A stretch of DNA of 64,000 nt from Paraburkholderia nodosa (GCF_001718195.1 NZ_MCNV01000001.1:682001-746000); one strand, 5' to 3'. Positions 36,216 through 45,571 are shown, counted from the first letter of the stretch. Numbers and translations are program-made. Notes: a model not told the origin generated them from the sequence alone.

Positions 36216-37228
36216 GCGAAATCTCCGGTGTTGTCGGCTTGCGTGCCGGTGGCGGCGAGCAGCGTCGAGCGGATGATCGCGCGTTGCGCGAGTCCGACCT
36301 TGAACGCATTGCCGCTCAGCGGCTTCGCCTGCGCAAGTTCCGCCGCGGCGGCCTCGCGTAGCGTCGACGCGCTGAGCGTCTTTCCGGCGAGATGCTGTTC
36401 CGCCACGCTCGCGCGCCACGGTCGGTGCGCCACGCCGCCCAGCGCGATGTGCGCCGCGCGGATGCGGTGGCCGTCGAGTTGCAGCGCGCTCGCGACCGAG
36501 ACGAGCGCGAACGCATAGCTCGCGCGGTCGCGGATCTTGAGGTAGTGCGCGTGCTCGCTGAACAACGGCGGCGGCAGGTCGACCGAGGTAATCAGTTCAC
36601 CTGATTGAAGTGTCGTGTCGAGATCGGGCCTGTCGCCGGGCAGGCGATGAAACGAGGCGAACGGGATGGTGCGTGCGCCGCCCGGTCCGCTCACTTGCAC
36701 GGTGGCGTCGAGCGCCGCGAGCGCAACGCTCATATCGGACGGATTGACGGCCACGCATTGCGCGCTTGCGCCGAGGATCGCATGCATGCGGTTAAAGCCC
36801 TCAATCGCTGCACAGCCGCTGCCGGGCGCACGCTTGTTGCATTGGGTGAACGCGGTGTCGTAAAAGTACGGGCAGCGTGTGCGTTGCATGAGATTGCCGC
36901 CCACGGTGGCCATGTTGCGCAGCTGCGGCGACGCGCCGGCGAGCAGCGCCTGCGAGAGCAGCGGGTAACGCGTGCGCACGAGCGTGTGATTGGCCGCGTC
37001 GCTGTTGCTCACGAGCGCGCCGATGCGCAGGCCGCCGTTGGGCAGCGTTTGAACTTGATCGAGCGCCTCGATGCGCGTGATATCGATGAGCGTCACCGGA
37101 TGCGCGATGCCGCCTTTCATGAGATCGAGCAGATTCGTGCCGCCGCCGATGAACGCCGCACCGGGACGCTGCGCGGCGGCAATCGCGCCGTTCACATCGG
37201 CGGCGCGCTGGTACGAGATGGCATCCAT
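36212..37228 (-). CDS. Aldehyde oxidoreductase, FAD-binding subunit (PaoB-like)
   Basis: This 338-residue subunit carries FAD between the iron-sulfur clusters and the acceptor. The FAD loop AFIGGGTNLLDLMKGG is near residues 27-42, and RNMATVGGNLMQRTRCPYFYD with further cysteines near 125 indicates the extra 4Fe-4S cluster found in PaoB. The start at 37228 lies 16 bases after the stop of the iron-sulfur subunit gene, and its stop overlaps the large-subunit start. Confidence 0.9.
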   Translation of the reverse strand: MDAISYQRAADVNGAIAAAQRPGAAFIGGGTNLLDLMKGGIAHPVTLIDITRIEALDQVQTLPNGGLRIGALVSNSDAANHTLVRTRYPLLSQALLAGASPQLRNMATVGGNLMQRTRCPYFYDTAFTQCNKRAPGSGCAAIEGFNRMHAILGASAQCVAVNPSDMSVALAALDATVQVSGPGGARTIPFASFHRLPGDRPDLDTTLQSGELITSVDLPPPLFSEHAHYLKIRDRASYAFALVSVASALQLDGHRIRAAHIALGGVAHRPWRASVAEQHLAGKTLSASTLREAAAAELAQAKPLSGNAFKVGLAQRAIIRSTLLAATGTQADNTGDFA

Positions 37229-37244
37229 TTGTGTGCCTCCGTAC

Positions 37245-37961
37245 TCAGGCGCTGGCCGTGTGCGCGTCGCGCACGGCGGCCACGATGTTGACATAGGCGC
37301 CGCAGCGGCAGATGTTGCCGCTCATGCGCTCGCGTATTTCGGCATCGCTCAGTCGGGCGGGGCGCGTGCGCACGTCGGGCGTAGCGGCGCTCGCTGCGCC
37401 TGCCGCGAATTCGCTCAGGCATGCCGTGGCCGAACACAATTGGCCTGGCGTACAGAAGCCGCACTGGAAGGCGTCGTGCTCGATAAACGCACGCTGCACG
37501 GGACTGAGCGTGGCCACGCCCGCGAGCCCTTCGACCGTGGTGATGCGCTGGCCTTCGTGCATGACAGCGAGCGTGAGGCAACTGTTGATGCGCCGTCCTT
37601 CGACGAGCACCGTGCAAGCGCCGCACTGGCCGCGATCGCAGCCCTTCTTCGTGCCGGTGAGTCCCGCGTAGTCGCGCAGCGCATCGAGCAGCGTGACGCG
37701 CGGTTCGATATGCAGCGTGTAGGCGCGGCCGTTGATGTCGAGCCTGACCGGCTGCGCGGGCGCGGGCGGCGGCGCTTCAGTTGTGGCGCTGGCCGGCGGT
37801 GCATTCTGGGCATGCAGATGAGGCGTCGCGCTCAACGCGGCAGCGGCGGCCGCCGATTGCAGGAAGCGGCGGCGGGTGACGTCGGCGGGCGCGCGGGAGG
37901 GGGAAACTTGGGAGGCGTCGTCGCAATCGCACGGCGCATGGAGGGGACGTTCGTTGGACAT
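37245..37961 (-). CDS. Aldehyde oxidoreductase, Tat-exported 2Fe-2S subunit (PaoA-like)
   Basis: This 238-residue subunit has a twin-arginine signal (TRRRFLQSAAAAAALSA, residues 29-45), so the folded complex should be carried to the periplasm by Tat. Cysteines C108, C113, C116 and C128 bind the plant-type 2Fe-2S cluster and C167, C170, C218 and C220 the second cluster. It is the first gene of the A-B-C operon. The Met at 37961 is chosen because it puts the twin-arginine motif about 30 residues in; the open frame extends further upstream without support. Confidence 0.9.
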   Translation of the reverse strand: MSNERPLHAPCDCDDASQVSPSRAPADVTRRRFLQSAAAAAALSATPHLHAQNAPPASATTEAPPPAPAQPVRLDINGRAYTLHIEPRVTLLDALRDYAGLTGTKKGCDRGQCGACTVLVEGRRINSCLTLAVMHEGQRITTVEGLAGVATLSPVQRAFIEHDAFQCGFCTPGQLCSATACLSEFAAGAASAATPDVRTRPARLSDAEIRERMSGNICRCGAYVNIVAAVRDAHTASA

Positions 37962-38465
37962 GGCGATCTGCGGACTCCAGGATGAAGACAGTACATAATC
38001 CGGGACTTCAGGCGCTGGCCGCGCGGGGGCTTCGTCGCGCAGCGGCGCGCCTCTTTCGTGCAGCAATTCCGATGCCGCGGTGGCTCGACCGGGCACTGCA
38101 GAACTGCAAAGTGCACTTCTCGAACACGAAAGTAAAGCGCTTACGTGTGAATTTTTCGCTGCATATTGCTTGATGGCGCAACGCTGTCGCATGGCTGGCG
38201 CCATTCCGGCGCGAAGCTGGCGCCATGGACAGAAATGCAATGCCGCAGGCGGGAAAAGGGTATTGAAAGATGATTGCGCGACGAGTCGGTCCGCGCAACG
38301 CCTACGCTATGCGCGGTCTTCCTGAAAGTTGAGGTGTCGGCCTGGCTATCTGGTGCTTCACGCTCGACCACAATGGTACGGAGTCCTTCCGACACGCCGT
38401 AGACCGCAGCGGCGGTGCGCTTGCAGACATTCGCCTTATCGATCGACTGAGGAATTGCGCACGAG
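37962..38465. other. Gene-free stretch upstream of the aldehyde oxidoreductase operon
   Basis: No gene is evident in these 504 bases. The stretch is less GC-rich near 38110-38165 and should hold the promoter of the minus-strand operon. GCTGGCGCCAT occurs twice in direct orientation (38194-38204 and 38216-38226), 22 bases apart, which is about two helical turns and could be an activator site. Confidence 0.5.
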
Positions 38466-39434
38466 TCAATCGAGAGGATCGCTAACCATGCCGGCGGTGC
38501 TCAGCGCAGCCACGGCCTCGCGCAGCCACACGAGCGCCGGATCGGCGTGATTGCGTGGGTGCCATGCCGCATGCATCGAAAAGCCGCGTGCCTCGAACGG
38601 CAGCTCGAACAGATCCACGCGGTCCTGGTAGCGTGCGGCGAGCCGATAAGGCAGCGTTGCCACGTAGTCTGTGCGAGTGAGCACCTCGGGCACGAGCGTG
38701 AAGTGCTGTACTGAGTGCGCCACGCGGCGGTGTCGGCCGAGCGCTTCGAGATGTTCGTCCATGAAGCCGAAGAAGCTCGCGCCGCTGGTCGAGACGAGCA
38801 CGTGCTCGAGCGCGCAATAGCTGTCCAGGTCGAACGGGGCTGCGCCGCGCGGGTGCCCTTTGCGCTGCGCCACGACGAAGTGTTCGTCGTAGAGCTTTCT
38901 GGCCTTGAGCGTTGGCGGCACCTGTTGCGCGGAGCCGAGCAGCAAATCGATTTCGCCGCGCTCGAAGCGCTCCGCGAGCGAGCCGGATTCAATCGCGATG
39001 AACGCCAGCTGCAGCCCCGGGCCAGCCAGACGCGGCCACGCGATCATCAGCGGCAGGCCGAGCACGGCCACGCACTGGTCGCTCGCGGCGACCACGAAGC
39101 GCCGCGTGCCCGTGAACGGATCGAAGGCGCTCTCGCGGCGCACCACCGTTTCGAGCGTCTTGAGCGCCGCATGCAGCGGCTCCGTCAGTTCGAGCGCGCG
39201 CGCCGTGGGCGTCATGCCGCGGCCATTGGCGGCGGGAAGGAGCAGCGGATCGTCGAAGAGTTGGCGCAGCCGGGCAAGCTGCGCCGAAACAGCCGGCTGC
39301 GTGAGATTCAAGCGCGCGGCGGCGTGCGTCACGTTCAACTCGGCGAGCAGGGCGTCGAGTGATACGAGCAGGTTGAGGTCGATACCGGAGAGATCAATCA
39401 CGGTGATGGGTGGAATGTCGGCAATTGATTTCAA
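38466..39434 (-). CDS. LysR family transcriptional regulator
   Basis: This 322-residue regulator has the N-terminal winged helix (LNVTHAAARLNLTQPAVSAQLARLRQLF, about 33-60) and a LysR substrate domain. The fold and lengths resemble the NodD/NahR-like branch (LLVSLDALLAELNVTHAAARL). It diverges from the oxidoreductase gene at 39498, with 63 bases between, so control of that gene is likely. Confidence 0.9.
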   Translation of the reverse strand: MKSIADIPPITVIDLSGIDLNLLVSLDALLAELNVTHAAARLNLTQPAVSAQLARLRQLFDDPLLLPAANGRGMTPTARALELTEPLHAALKTLETVVRRESAFDPFTGTRRFVVAASDQCVAVLGLPLMIAWPRLAGPGLQLAFIAIESGSLAERFERGEIDLLLGSAQQVPPTLKARKLYDEHFVVAQRKGHPRGAAPFDLDSYCALEHVLVSTSGASFFGFMDEHLEALGRHRRVAHSVQHFTLVPEVLTRTDYVATLPYRLAARYQDRVDLFELPFEARGFSMHAAWHPRNHADPALVWLREAVAALSTAGMVSDPLD

Positions 39435-39497
39435 GAATACGTCTCGCTCGCCTAGAGTTCAATCCGTCAGATGAACACCTTTCCACTAGGAGAAGCC

Positions 39498-40577
39498 ATG
39501 AAAGCCTGGATGCTCGATCAACCCGGTCAACCGCTCGCACTGCGCGACGTGCCGCAACCCGAACCGCGCCGCGGCGCGCTGCTGGTGCGCGTGGAGGCCG
39601 TGCCGCTCCTGAGCTATACGCGCCAGTACGTGCAGGGCAAGCTGCCCTACGGCTACCCGCAGGGGCCGTTTTCGCCGGGGACCAACGGCATCGGTCGGGT
39701 GCTCGCGGTCGGTGAAGGCGTGTACGGCTATCGCGTCGGCCAGCGCGTCGCGCTGAGCCCCTACTGGATCGCCGACGAAGCGCTGCGCGAGCCCGCCCAG
39801 GCGCTGCTCGGGCTCACGGCGATCAGCCCGGACAGCGGGCCGATGCTCGGCGATTATCCGCACGGCACGCTGCGCGAGGCGGTCGAGTTTCCGGCCTCGA
39901 CGGTATTTCCGCTCGATGGCCTCGATCATGTTCCTTCGGCGCAGCTCGCGGCGCTCGGCAAGCTCGTGGTGCCGTTCGGCGGCCTGCGGCGCGGCCGGCT
40001 CGCGGCAGGCGAAACCGTGGTGGTGAACGGCGCGGCCGGCGCGTTCGGCTCGGCGGCTGTGCTCGATGCGCTCGCACTCGGCGCAGGCCGTGTGGTGGCG
40101 CTCGGACGGCGCGCGGCGGCGCTGGCGCCGCTCGCGAAGTTCGGCGGCGGGCGTGTGGTCACCGTCGCGCTCAGCGGTGAGATGGCGCGCGACGTGGAGG
40201 CCATCCGCGCGGCCGCGAACGGCGGCGCCGATCTCGCCTTCGACATGGTGGGCCACGCCACCGACCCGGGCGCTACGCTCGCTGCGCTGCGCAGCCTGCG
40301 CCGCAACGGCCGCATGGTGCTGATGGGCAGCATGGAGGTGGATCTGCCGATCAAGTATGGCGAGATGCTCATCAACAACTGGGAGTTGATGGGCCACTTC
40401 ATGTACAGCGGAGCCGACTACCGTGCGCTGATCGCGCTCGTGCAGTCCGGGCAACTGCCGCTCGATGCGATCGAAGTCCAGCGTCACCCGTTCGATGCGC
40501 TGGAGACCGCGATCGACGCGGCGGAAAAGGCGGAAGGGCTGACCTGCGTGACGGTCTGCACGTCGCAAGGCGCTTGA
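39498..40577 (+). CDS. Zinc-independent MDR-type alcohol dehydrogenase/quinone reductase
   Basis: This 359-residue protein has the medium-chain dehydrogenase fold, with a GroES-like front and a Rossmann domain at VVNGAAGAFGSAAVLDAL near 175-192. The cysteine and histidine ligands of the zinc enzymes are missing, so it is closer to quinone reductases or unusual MDR enzymes. The ATG at 39498 follows AGGAG. Substrate unknown. It is paired with the divergent LysR gene. Confidence 0.82.
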   Translation: MKAWMLDQPGQPLALRDVPQPEPRRGALLVRVEAVPLLSYTRQYVQGKLPYGYPQGPFSPGTNGIGRVLAVGEGVYGYRVGQRVALSPYWIADEALREPAQALLGLTAISPDSGPMLGDYPHGTLREAVEFPASTVFPLDGLDHVPSAQLAALGKLVVPFGGLRRGRLAAGETVVVNGAAGAFGSAAVLDALALGAGRVVALGRRAAALAPLAKFGGGRVVTVALSGEMARDVEAIRAAANGGADLAFDMVGHATDPGATLAALRSLRRNGRMVLMGSMEVDLPIKYGEMLINNWELMGHFMYSGADYRALIALVQSGQLPLDAIEVQRHPFDALETAIDAAEKAEGLTCVTVCTSQGA

Positions 40578-40592
40578 GCGCGCCATAAACAA

Positions 40593-40629
40593 ATCGGCCC
40601 GCAAGCGCGATTGACGCTTGCGGGCCGAT
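40593..40629. terminator. Intrinsic terminator between the MDR gene and pyrB
   Basis: ATCGGCCCGCAAGCG (40593-40607) pairs with CGCTTGCGGGCCGAT (40615-40629), 15 base pairs with a 7-base loop. On the minus strand TTTGTTTA follows, so it best serves pyrB, but the stem can also stop the plus-strand gene. Confidence 0.85.
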
Positions 40630-40651
40630 GACGTTGCGAGTGCAGCGAGGT

Positions 40652-41947
40652 TCAGTCGATGCCGTGGAACACGGCGTCGTCCGGGCCGAGGTAGGCAGGC
40701 GGACGCCAGACAGCGTCGCGCATCGAGTGCTGCACGAGATTTTCCACGCCCAGCAGCACCGCGAAGATCGCCATGCGCACCGGAATGCCGTTGTCGGTCT
40801 GGCGGAAGATCGCGAGGCGCGGATCGTGGTTCAGATCGGTCGAGAGATCGTTGGCGCCCGGGCGGCTATCGCGCGGCAGCGGGTGCATCACGAGCGTTTC
40901 AGCGCTGCAGCACTCGTCCATCGTTGCCTGGTTGATCTGGAATTCGGGCGTGTAGCCTTCGAACGACTCGTCGGCGAAGCGCTCCTTCTGGATGCGGGTG
41001 GCGTACACCACATCCGCACCGCGCAGACCCGCGCGCAGGTCGTGCGTCTGCTCGACGACGTGGCCGTTGGTCGAGATCTTGTCGACGATGTACGCCGGCA
41101 TTTCGAGCTGCGGCGGCGAAATGAGCGTGAACTTGATGCCGCGATACAGCGCGAGCAGCTTCACGAGCGAGTGCACCGTGCGGCCGTACTTGAGGTCGCC
41201 CACGAGCGCGATATGCGCGCCGTCGACGATCTTGCCCAGACGCGAGAACTCGCGCTGGATCGTGTAGAGATCGAGCAGCGCCTGGCTCGGGTGCTCGCCG
41301 GGACCGTCGCCGCCATTGATCACGGGGATGTTCACGGCGCGCGCGAATTCGGCCACCGAGCCTTGATCAGGATGCCGAATCACCATCGCATCCACGTAGC
41401 CGGCCATCACGCGGCTCGTGTCGTAGATCGATTCGCCCTTGGCCATCGAGGAGAACGTGAAGCCGGTCGTGTCGCACACCGAACCGCCCAGGCGGCAGAA
41501 CGCGGCGCCAAAGCTCACGCGTGTACGCGTGCTGGCTTCGAAGAACAGGTTGCCGAGCACCGCGCCTTCGAGCACGCGCGAGATTTTCCGGCGGCGCGCG
41601 ATGGGCTGCATGATGTCGGCGACGCGGAACAAGGCCTCGACGGAGTCGCGCGAGAACTGGTCGACGGAGAGCAGTTGCGGCTTGCCCTCGAACTGCATCT
41701 GGCTGGCGAGCGAGCGCGCCGAGTCTACGCTTTGCGTATAGTCTTCGCGCGGCTCGCCGTTGCCGACGATTTCCGAAACGAAGCGCTCGACGATCTCCGG
41801 CATGGCGCGCGATTCCTGCGACTCCTCGGGCAGCAGCCACGTGTCGAGCGCACGACGCGACACGCCGATGCGGCTCGCAAATGCGTCGCGGGTCATGTTC
41901 AGACGCCGCATGGCGTCACGGAGGAAGGCTTGTTGCGGAACGCTCAT
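40652..41947 (-). CDS. pyrB: Aspartate carbamoyltransferase with N-terminal helix-turn-helix extension
   Basis: This 431-residue enzyme makes carbamoyl aspartate in pyrimidine synthesis. The catalytic core, about residues 75-431, has the carbamoyl phosphate loop FFEASTRTRVSF with STRTR at 139-143, NGGDGPGEHPSQALLDLYT, and MHPLPRDSRP near 355. The first 60 residues are an added domain with a helix-turn-helix pattern (NMTRDAFASRIGVSRRALDTWL, two parts: MTRDAFASRIG and VSRRALDTWLLP), not seen in the usual 310-residue PyrB. No pyrC or pyrI is adjacent. The role of the extension is open; it may allow DNA binding or be structural. Confidence 0.9.
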   Translation of the reverse strand: MSVPQQAFLRDAMRRLNMTRDAFASRIGVSRRALDTWLLPEESQESRAMPEIVERFVSEIVGNGEPREDYTQSVDSARSLASQMQFEGKPQLLSVDQFSRDSVEALFRVADIMQPIARRRKISRVLEGAVLGNLFFEASTRTRVSFGAAFCRLGGSVCDTTGFTFSSMAKGESIYDTSRVMAGYVDAMVIRHPDQGSVAEFARAVNIPVINGGDGPGEHPSQALLDLYTIQREFSRLGKIVDGAHIALVGDLKYGRTVHSLVKLLALYRGIKFTLISPPQLEMPAYIVDKISTNGHVVEQTHDLRAGLRGADVVYATRIQKERFADESFEGYTPEFQINQATMDECCSAETLVMHPLPRDSRPGANDLSTDLNHDPRLAIFRQTDNGIPVRMAIFAVLLGVENLVQHSMRDAVWRPPAYLGPDDAVFHGID

Positions 41948-42399
41948 GCTGGCACCCGTGATTTCTGGTTAATGTACGCGGTGCGTATATTAGTTCGGTG
42001 GTGTGAGAAGTCAAGTTCTTTTGTCGGAGGAGCGCTCGAGAAACCGTTCTGCGCGCGTGAGACCGTACCGCTCGCGCAGCCCGCCGCTTGCTGGCACCCG
42101 CCCGCAACTGCGCGATCTCGGGTTAAACTGCGCGACATGCTACGTAACCCGCTCCGCCACGACCTGCCGAATCTCACCGCCGCCACGCGCGCGGTGTCGT
42201 CGCTCGCGCAGGCCACTTCGGTGTGGGTGAAAGCCAAAGCCAAAAAACAGCCGCTCATCTGACCGGAGTCTGCTGTTCCGTCAGATGTGCGACGGAATAG
42301 CCAGTCGAAGGCGCCCTGCCTTCCGCCTCACTCCCGGCTTGCTTCCCTCCTGCGCACCGCTGAACGGACCTTCCATACGGTCGAGTTCAAGGGAAAGTC
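41948..42399. other. Divergent region between pyrB and the DapA homologue
   Basis: These 452 bases hold the pyrB promoter on the left. A 41-codon open frame on the plus strand (42137-42262, starting MLRNPLRHDLPNL and ending in a basic tail) has no good ribosome site and no recognisable similarity; it could be part of a leader. A small inverted repeat TTCCGTC/GACGGAA (42275-42297) follows it. Confidence 0.4.
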
Positions 42400-43254
42400 A
42401 TGTCTGAGTTTTCGGGTATCTGGATTCCGCTCATCACGCCGTTCAACGCCGGTGCAATCGATCATGCGTCGCTCGACGCGCTCGTGCGCCACTACGTCGA
42501 GGCCGGCGTGGCCGGCTTCGTCGCGCTCGGCACGACCGGCGAGCCCGCCGCGCTGAGCGACGCGGAAGCGGACGACGTGCTCGCCACCGTGCTGGCGTCG
42601 GCGGGCGGCCTGCCGGTCGTGGCGGGCGTGAGCGGCAATCACACGGCGGCCGTCTGCGAGCGGATCGCGGCGCTCAACGAGCAGCCCGTCGCGGGCGTGC
42701 TGGCGGCCGCGCCTTACTACATCCGCCCATCGCAGGCGGGTGTGATCGGCCACTTCGCGGCGCTCGCCGATGCAAGCCGCAAGCCCCTGATCGTCTACGA
42801 CATTCCCGCGCGCACGGGCGTGCGCATCGAGTTGCCGAGCCTGCTCGAACTCGCCGCGCACGAGCGCATCGTCGCGGTGAAGGACTGCGGCGGCTCGCTC
42901 GACAAGACGCTCGCGCTGATTCTCGACGGCCGTTTGCAGGTGCTCTGCGGCGAGGACATCGACATGTTCGGCGCGATGTGCGCGGGCGCGAGCGGGGCAA
43001 TTGCGGCGTCGGCGCATTGGCGGCCGGAGCGTTTCGTGGGGATGGCGCGCGCGTTGCAGGAAGGGCGTCTCGCCGATGCGCGCGCGATCTGGCACACACT
43101 CGTGCCGCTCGTGCGTGCGGCGTTCGCGGAGCCGAATCCGGGCCCGGTGAAGGCGGGGCTCGCTGCGTGCGGGCGGATCCGCAATGAACTGCGCGCGCCG
43201 ATGACACGTGTGAGCGATGAGCTGGAGGCGTCGCTGGCGCGCCTCGTGGTTTGA
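42400..43254 (+). CDS. Dihydrodipicolinate synthase family aldolase
   Basis: This 284-residue protein is a class I aldolase of the DapA/NAL family. The pyruvate-binding GTTGEP (T45-T46), the proton-relay tyrosine in YDIPARTG (Y133) and the Schiff-base lysine in IVAVKDCGG (K161) are all present. It may be 4-hydroxy-tetrahydrodipicolinate synthase of lysine synthesis or a related aldolase; no lysine gene is next to it. AAGGGAAAG precedes the ATG. Confidence 0.87.
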   Translation: MSEFSGIWIPLITPFNAGAIDHASLDALVRHYVEAGVAGFVALGTTGEPAALSDAEADDVLATVLASAGGLPVVAGVSGNHTAAVCERIAALNEQPVAGVLAAAPYYIRPSQAGVIGHFAALADASRKPLIVYDIPARTGVRIELPSLLELAAHERIVAVKDCGGSLDKTLALILDGRLQVLCGEDIDMFGAMCAGASGAIAASAHWRPERFVGMARALQEGRLADARAIWHTLVPLVRAAFAEPNPGPVKAGLAACGRIRNELRAPMTRVSDELEASLARLVV

Positions 43255-43347
43255 CGCTGCCCGTGCGGGAAGGGTGCGTGGTGGGATGAGATGCTGGGAC
43301 GGGTGCGGCGTGCGCCGGTTCTTGTGCGCCGCCCGGAAGCGGCGCGT

Positions 43348-43674
43348 CTAGCGCGCCGCGCGTGCGTTTGCGGCGCTGGACGCGCGGCGGCGGCGCGAGC
43401 GAGGGCGTTCGACTGCAGCGGGTTCGCCGTTCAGCAGAATGCGGCGGCCGGGCACGTGCTGCGCAACGAGGCGGGCGATATCGAGCGCCGTGCTCTCGGC
43501 GGGCACGACCTGACGGCGGGCGCTGTCATCGAGCGGCGTCGTCCATTCGACGAGCCGGTAAGCGCGGCCCCACGGATGCTGGAGCGGCGTGGACACCCGG
43601 CACGACGCGACCGTCGAAGCGGCGCCGTCGCGCAGCAGGGACTGCAGGTGCACTAGTACATCGTCTTCAACCAT
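43348..43674 (-). CDS. Hypothetical protein with basic tail
   Basis: I do not recognise this 108-residue protein. It begins MVEDDVLVHLQSLLRDG after a very good AGGAGG ribosome site and ends in an Arg/Ser/Ala-rich tail (PRSRRRRASSAANARAAR) that could bind nucleic acid. The middle is a small mixed alpha/beta region. The longer frame upstream crosses a terminator and is not used. Confidence 0.6.
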   Translation of the reverse strand: MVEDDVLVHLQSLLRDGAASTVASCRVSTPLQHPWGRAYRLVEWTTPLDDSARRQVVPAESTALDIARLVAQHVPGRRILLNGEPAAVERPRSRRRRASSAANARAAR

Positions 43675-43702
43675 GACCTCGCTCCTCCTAAGCTTGCCGC
43701 GC

Positions 43703-43730
43703 AAAAAAACGCCGCCGATGTTCCGGCGGC
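43703..43730 (-). terminator. Minus-strand intrinsic terminator
   Basis: GCCGCCG (43711-43717) pairs with CGGCGGC (43724-43730) over a 6-base loop, and seven T follow on the minus strand (43703-43709). It lies after the DUF3562 gene (stop at 43939) and before the gene at 43674. Confidence 0.75.
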
Positions 43731-43938
43731 TCAACAGGGGTTGAGCCTATGTTTGCAGCAAAGAATTAAACCAACCTTAAGAGAGGGGCTTGGGCGCCGG
43801 CAGCCCGAGTGTGACCGGCACGGCCGATGGCGGCAGCGGTGCGAGCCCTATGCGGGCGCGCACCAGCCAGAAAAATGCTGTGGGGCGGAGCGGCCGGCCT
43901 GCGTGTGGCCGGCGCAAAGACAAGCTGACAGACGGCGA

Positions 43939-44139
43939 TTAGTGCGGTTTCGTGCCATTTTGCCGCAGCGTCGCACGCGTCTTGCGGGCGGCGAAAAGCG
44001 GCAGATAGTCCTGGATGCGCGCTTGCGCTCGATATTCATTGAGCGTGTCGGCGTAGATGCGCGCGACCGTTTCCTCCGGCGTGTTGGTTTCTTCGGCGAT
44101 GGTATGGACGATCTCGGAAGCATCGGCGGTCTTCGGCAT
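43939..44139 (-). CDS. DUF3562 family small protein
   Basis: This 66-residue protein fits DUF3562, a family common in Burkholderia: an acidic helical first part (ASEIVHTIAEETNTPEETVARIYADTL in two helices, here given as landmarks IVHTIAEETNTPEE and VARIYADTLNEY) and the segment RIQDYLPLFAARKTR. GGAG precedes the ATG at 44139. The function is unknown; a frame open to 44223 is not supported. Confidence 0.75.
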   Translation of the reverse strand: MPKTADASEIVHTIAEETNTPEETVARIYADTLNEYRAQARIQDYLPLFAARKTRATLRQNGTKPH

Positions 44140-44320
44140 GACTTGGCTCCGGTCAGCGACGTGGGGTTGGCAGGCGGGTTTCAATTCAAGGACATCCGGG
44201 CGCGGGATACCAATTGAATCCACCTATCGCGCAAAACCGCCATACGCGCATCACAAGCGTGAACTGTCTGAGCATTGACGCTCGCTTGCGCGAGCCCTGT
44301 ATTTTCGGGGCTTCCAGCGC

Positions 44321-44359
44321 AAAAAACGACCACGGCGAGACAGAATGTCTGCGCCGTGG
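44321..44359 (-). terminator. Intrinsic terminator of the old yellow enzyme gene
   Basis: CCACGGCG (44330-44337) pairs with CGCCGTGG (44352-44359), extended inside by AGAC/GTCT. On the minus strand six T follow shortly after the stem (44321-44326). It lies about 50 bases past the stop at 44410. Confidence 0.78.
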
Positions 44360-44409
44360 CCGCCTGATGGCATGCGGCCATGGGCCGCACGCGTTCCGCT
44401 TATGTCACC

Positions 44410-45471
44410 TTACGCCGCGGTTTCGAGCGACGGGTAGTCCGTGTACCCCGTTTCGCCGCGCGCGTAATACGTCGAAGGATTCGGCGCGTTGAGTGGCGCG
44501 TTCAATTCGAAACGGCGCGGCAGGTCGGGGTTGGCGATGAAGAGCTGACCCCACGCGACCGCGTCGGCTTCGCCTGCCGCGAGCACCGCTTGCGCCGATT
44601 CGAGCGAGAACTTTTCGTTCGCGATGAACGGACCGCCGAATTCGGCCTTCAGCTGCGGCCCGAGACGGTTGTCGCCAAGCGATTCGCGCGCGAACAGGAA
44701 CGCGATCTTGCGCTTGCCGAGCTCGCGCGCCACATACCCGAACGTCGCCGCCGGATTCGAATCGCCCATCGTGTGAGCGTCGCCGCGCGGTGCGATGTGC
44801 ATGCCTACGCGATCCGCGCCCCACACATCGATACACGCGTCGGTGATTTCAAGCAGCAGGCGCGCGCGATTTTCGATCGAGCCGCCATAGGCGTCCGTGC
44901 GCTGGTTGGTGGTGTCCTGCAGGAACTGGTCGAGCAGGTAGCCGTTCGCGCCGTGAATTTCCACGCCGTCGAAACCGGCCGCTTTCGCGTTGATCGCGCC
45001 CTGGCGGAACGCGGCGATCACGCCGGCGATCTCTTCGGTTGCGAGCGCGCGCGGCGTGACGAAGCCGCGTTGCGGACGCACGAGGCTCACGTTGCCTTGC
45101 GGCGCAATGGCGCTGGGCGCCACCGGCAGTTCGCCGTTCAGGAACACAGGGTCGGACACGCGACCGACGTGCCACAGTTGCAAGAAGATGCGGCCGCCCG
45201 CGGCATGCACCGCATCGGTCACGATCTTCCAGCCTTCCACTTGCTCCTGCGACCAGATGCCCGGCGTTTCGGCATAGCCGACGCCTTGCGGCGTCACCGA
45301 GGTCGCCTCGCTGATGATGAGGCCGGCCGTGGCGCGTTCTGCGTAGTACTTCGCCATGAGTTCGTTGGGCACGCGCACTTCGCCGGCGCGTTGACGCGTG
45401 AGCGGGGCCATGATGATGCGGTTCGGCAGCGTGAGGTCGCCGATCTGGATGGGGTCGAAAAGCGTTGCCAT
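44410..45471 (-). CDS. Old yellow enzyme family flavin reductase (NemA-like)
   Basis: This 353-residue FMN enzyme reduces activated C=C bonds or nitro groups with NADPH. It starts LFDPIQIGDLTLPNRIIMAPLTRQRA, has the catalytic GVEIHGANGYLLDQFLQ near 176-192, and RTDAYGGSIENRARLLLE near 199-216. The length is normal. An ArsR regulator gene lies 100 bases upstream on the same strand, as in the nemRA-type arrangement, and may respond to reactive electrophiles that the enzyme removes. Confidence 0.93.
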   Translation of the reverse strand: MATLFDPIQIGDLTLPNRIIMAPLTRQRAGEVRVPNELMAKYYAERATAGLIISEATSVTPQGVGYAETPGIWSQEQVEGWKIVTDAVHAAGGRIFLQLWHVGRVSDPVFLNGELPVAPSAIAPQGNVSLVRPQRGFVTPRALATEEIAGVIAAFRQGAINAKAAGFDGVEIHGANGYLLDQFLQDTTNQRTDAYGGSIENRARLLLEITDACIDVWGADRVGMHIAPRGDAHTMGDSNPAATFGYVARELGKRKIAFLFARESLGDNRLGPQLKAEFGGPFIANEKFSLESAQAVLAAGEADAVAWGQLFIANPDLPRRFELNAPLNAPNPSTYYARGETGYTDYPSLETAA

Positions 45472-45571
45472 GTAGGGTCACCTTGTCTGCGGGCGCGGCC
45501 CGCGGGCTGAAAAGCGATACAGGAATCGAAACGGACGATGCGTATTCAGCAGATGTTTCGTCGCTGAAGCA

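Noticed and set aside
42137..42262. 41-codon plus-strand frame before the DapA homologue
   Set aside because: No ribosome site and no recognisable features; kept only as a note in the intergenic entry.
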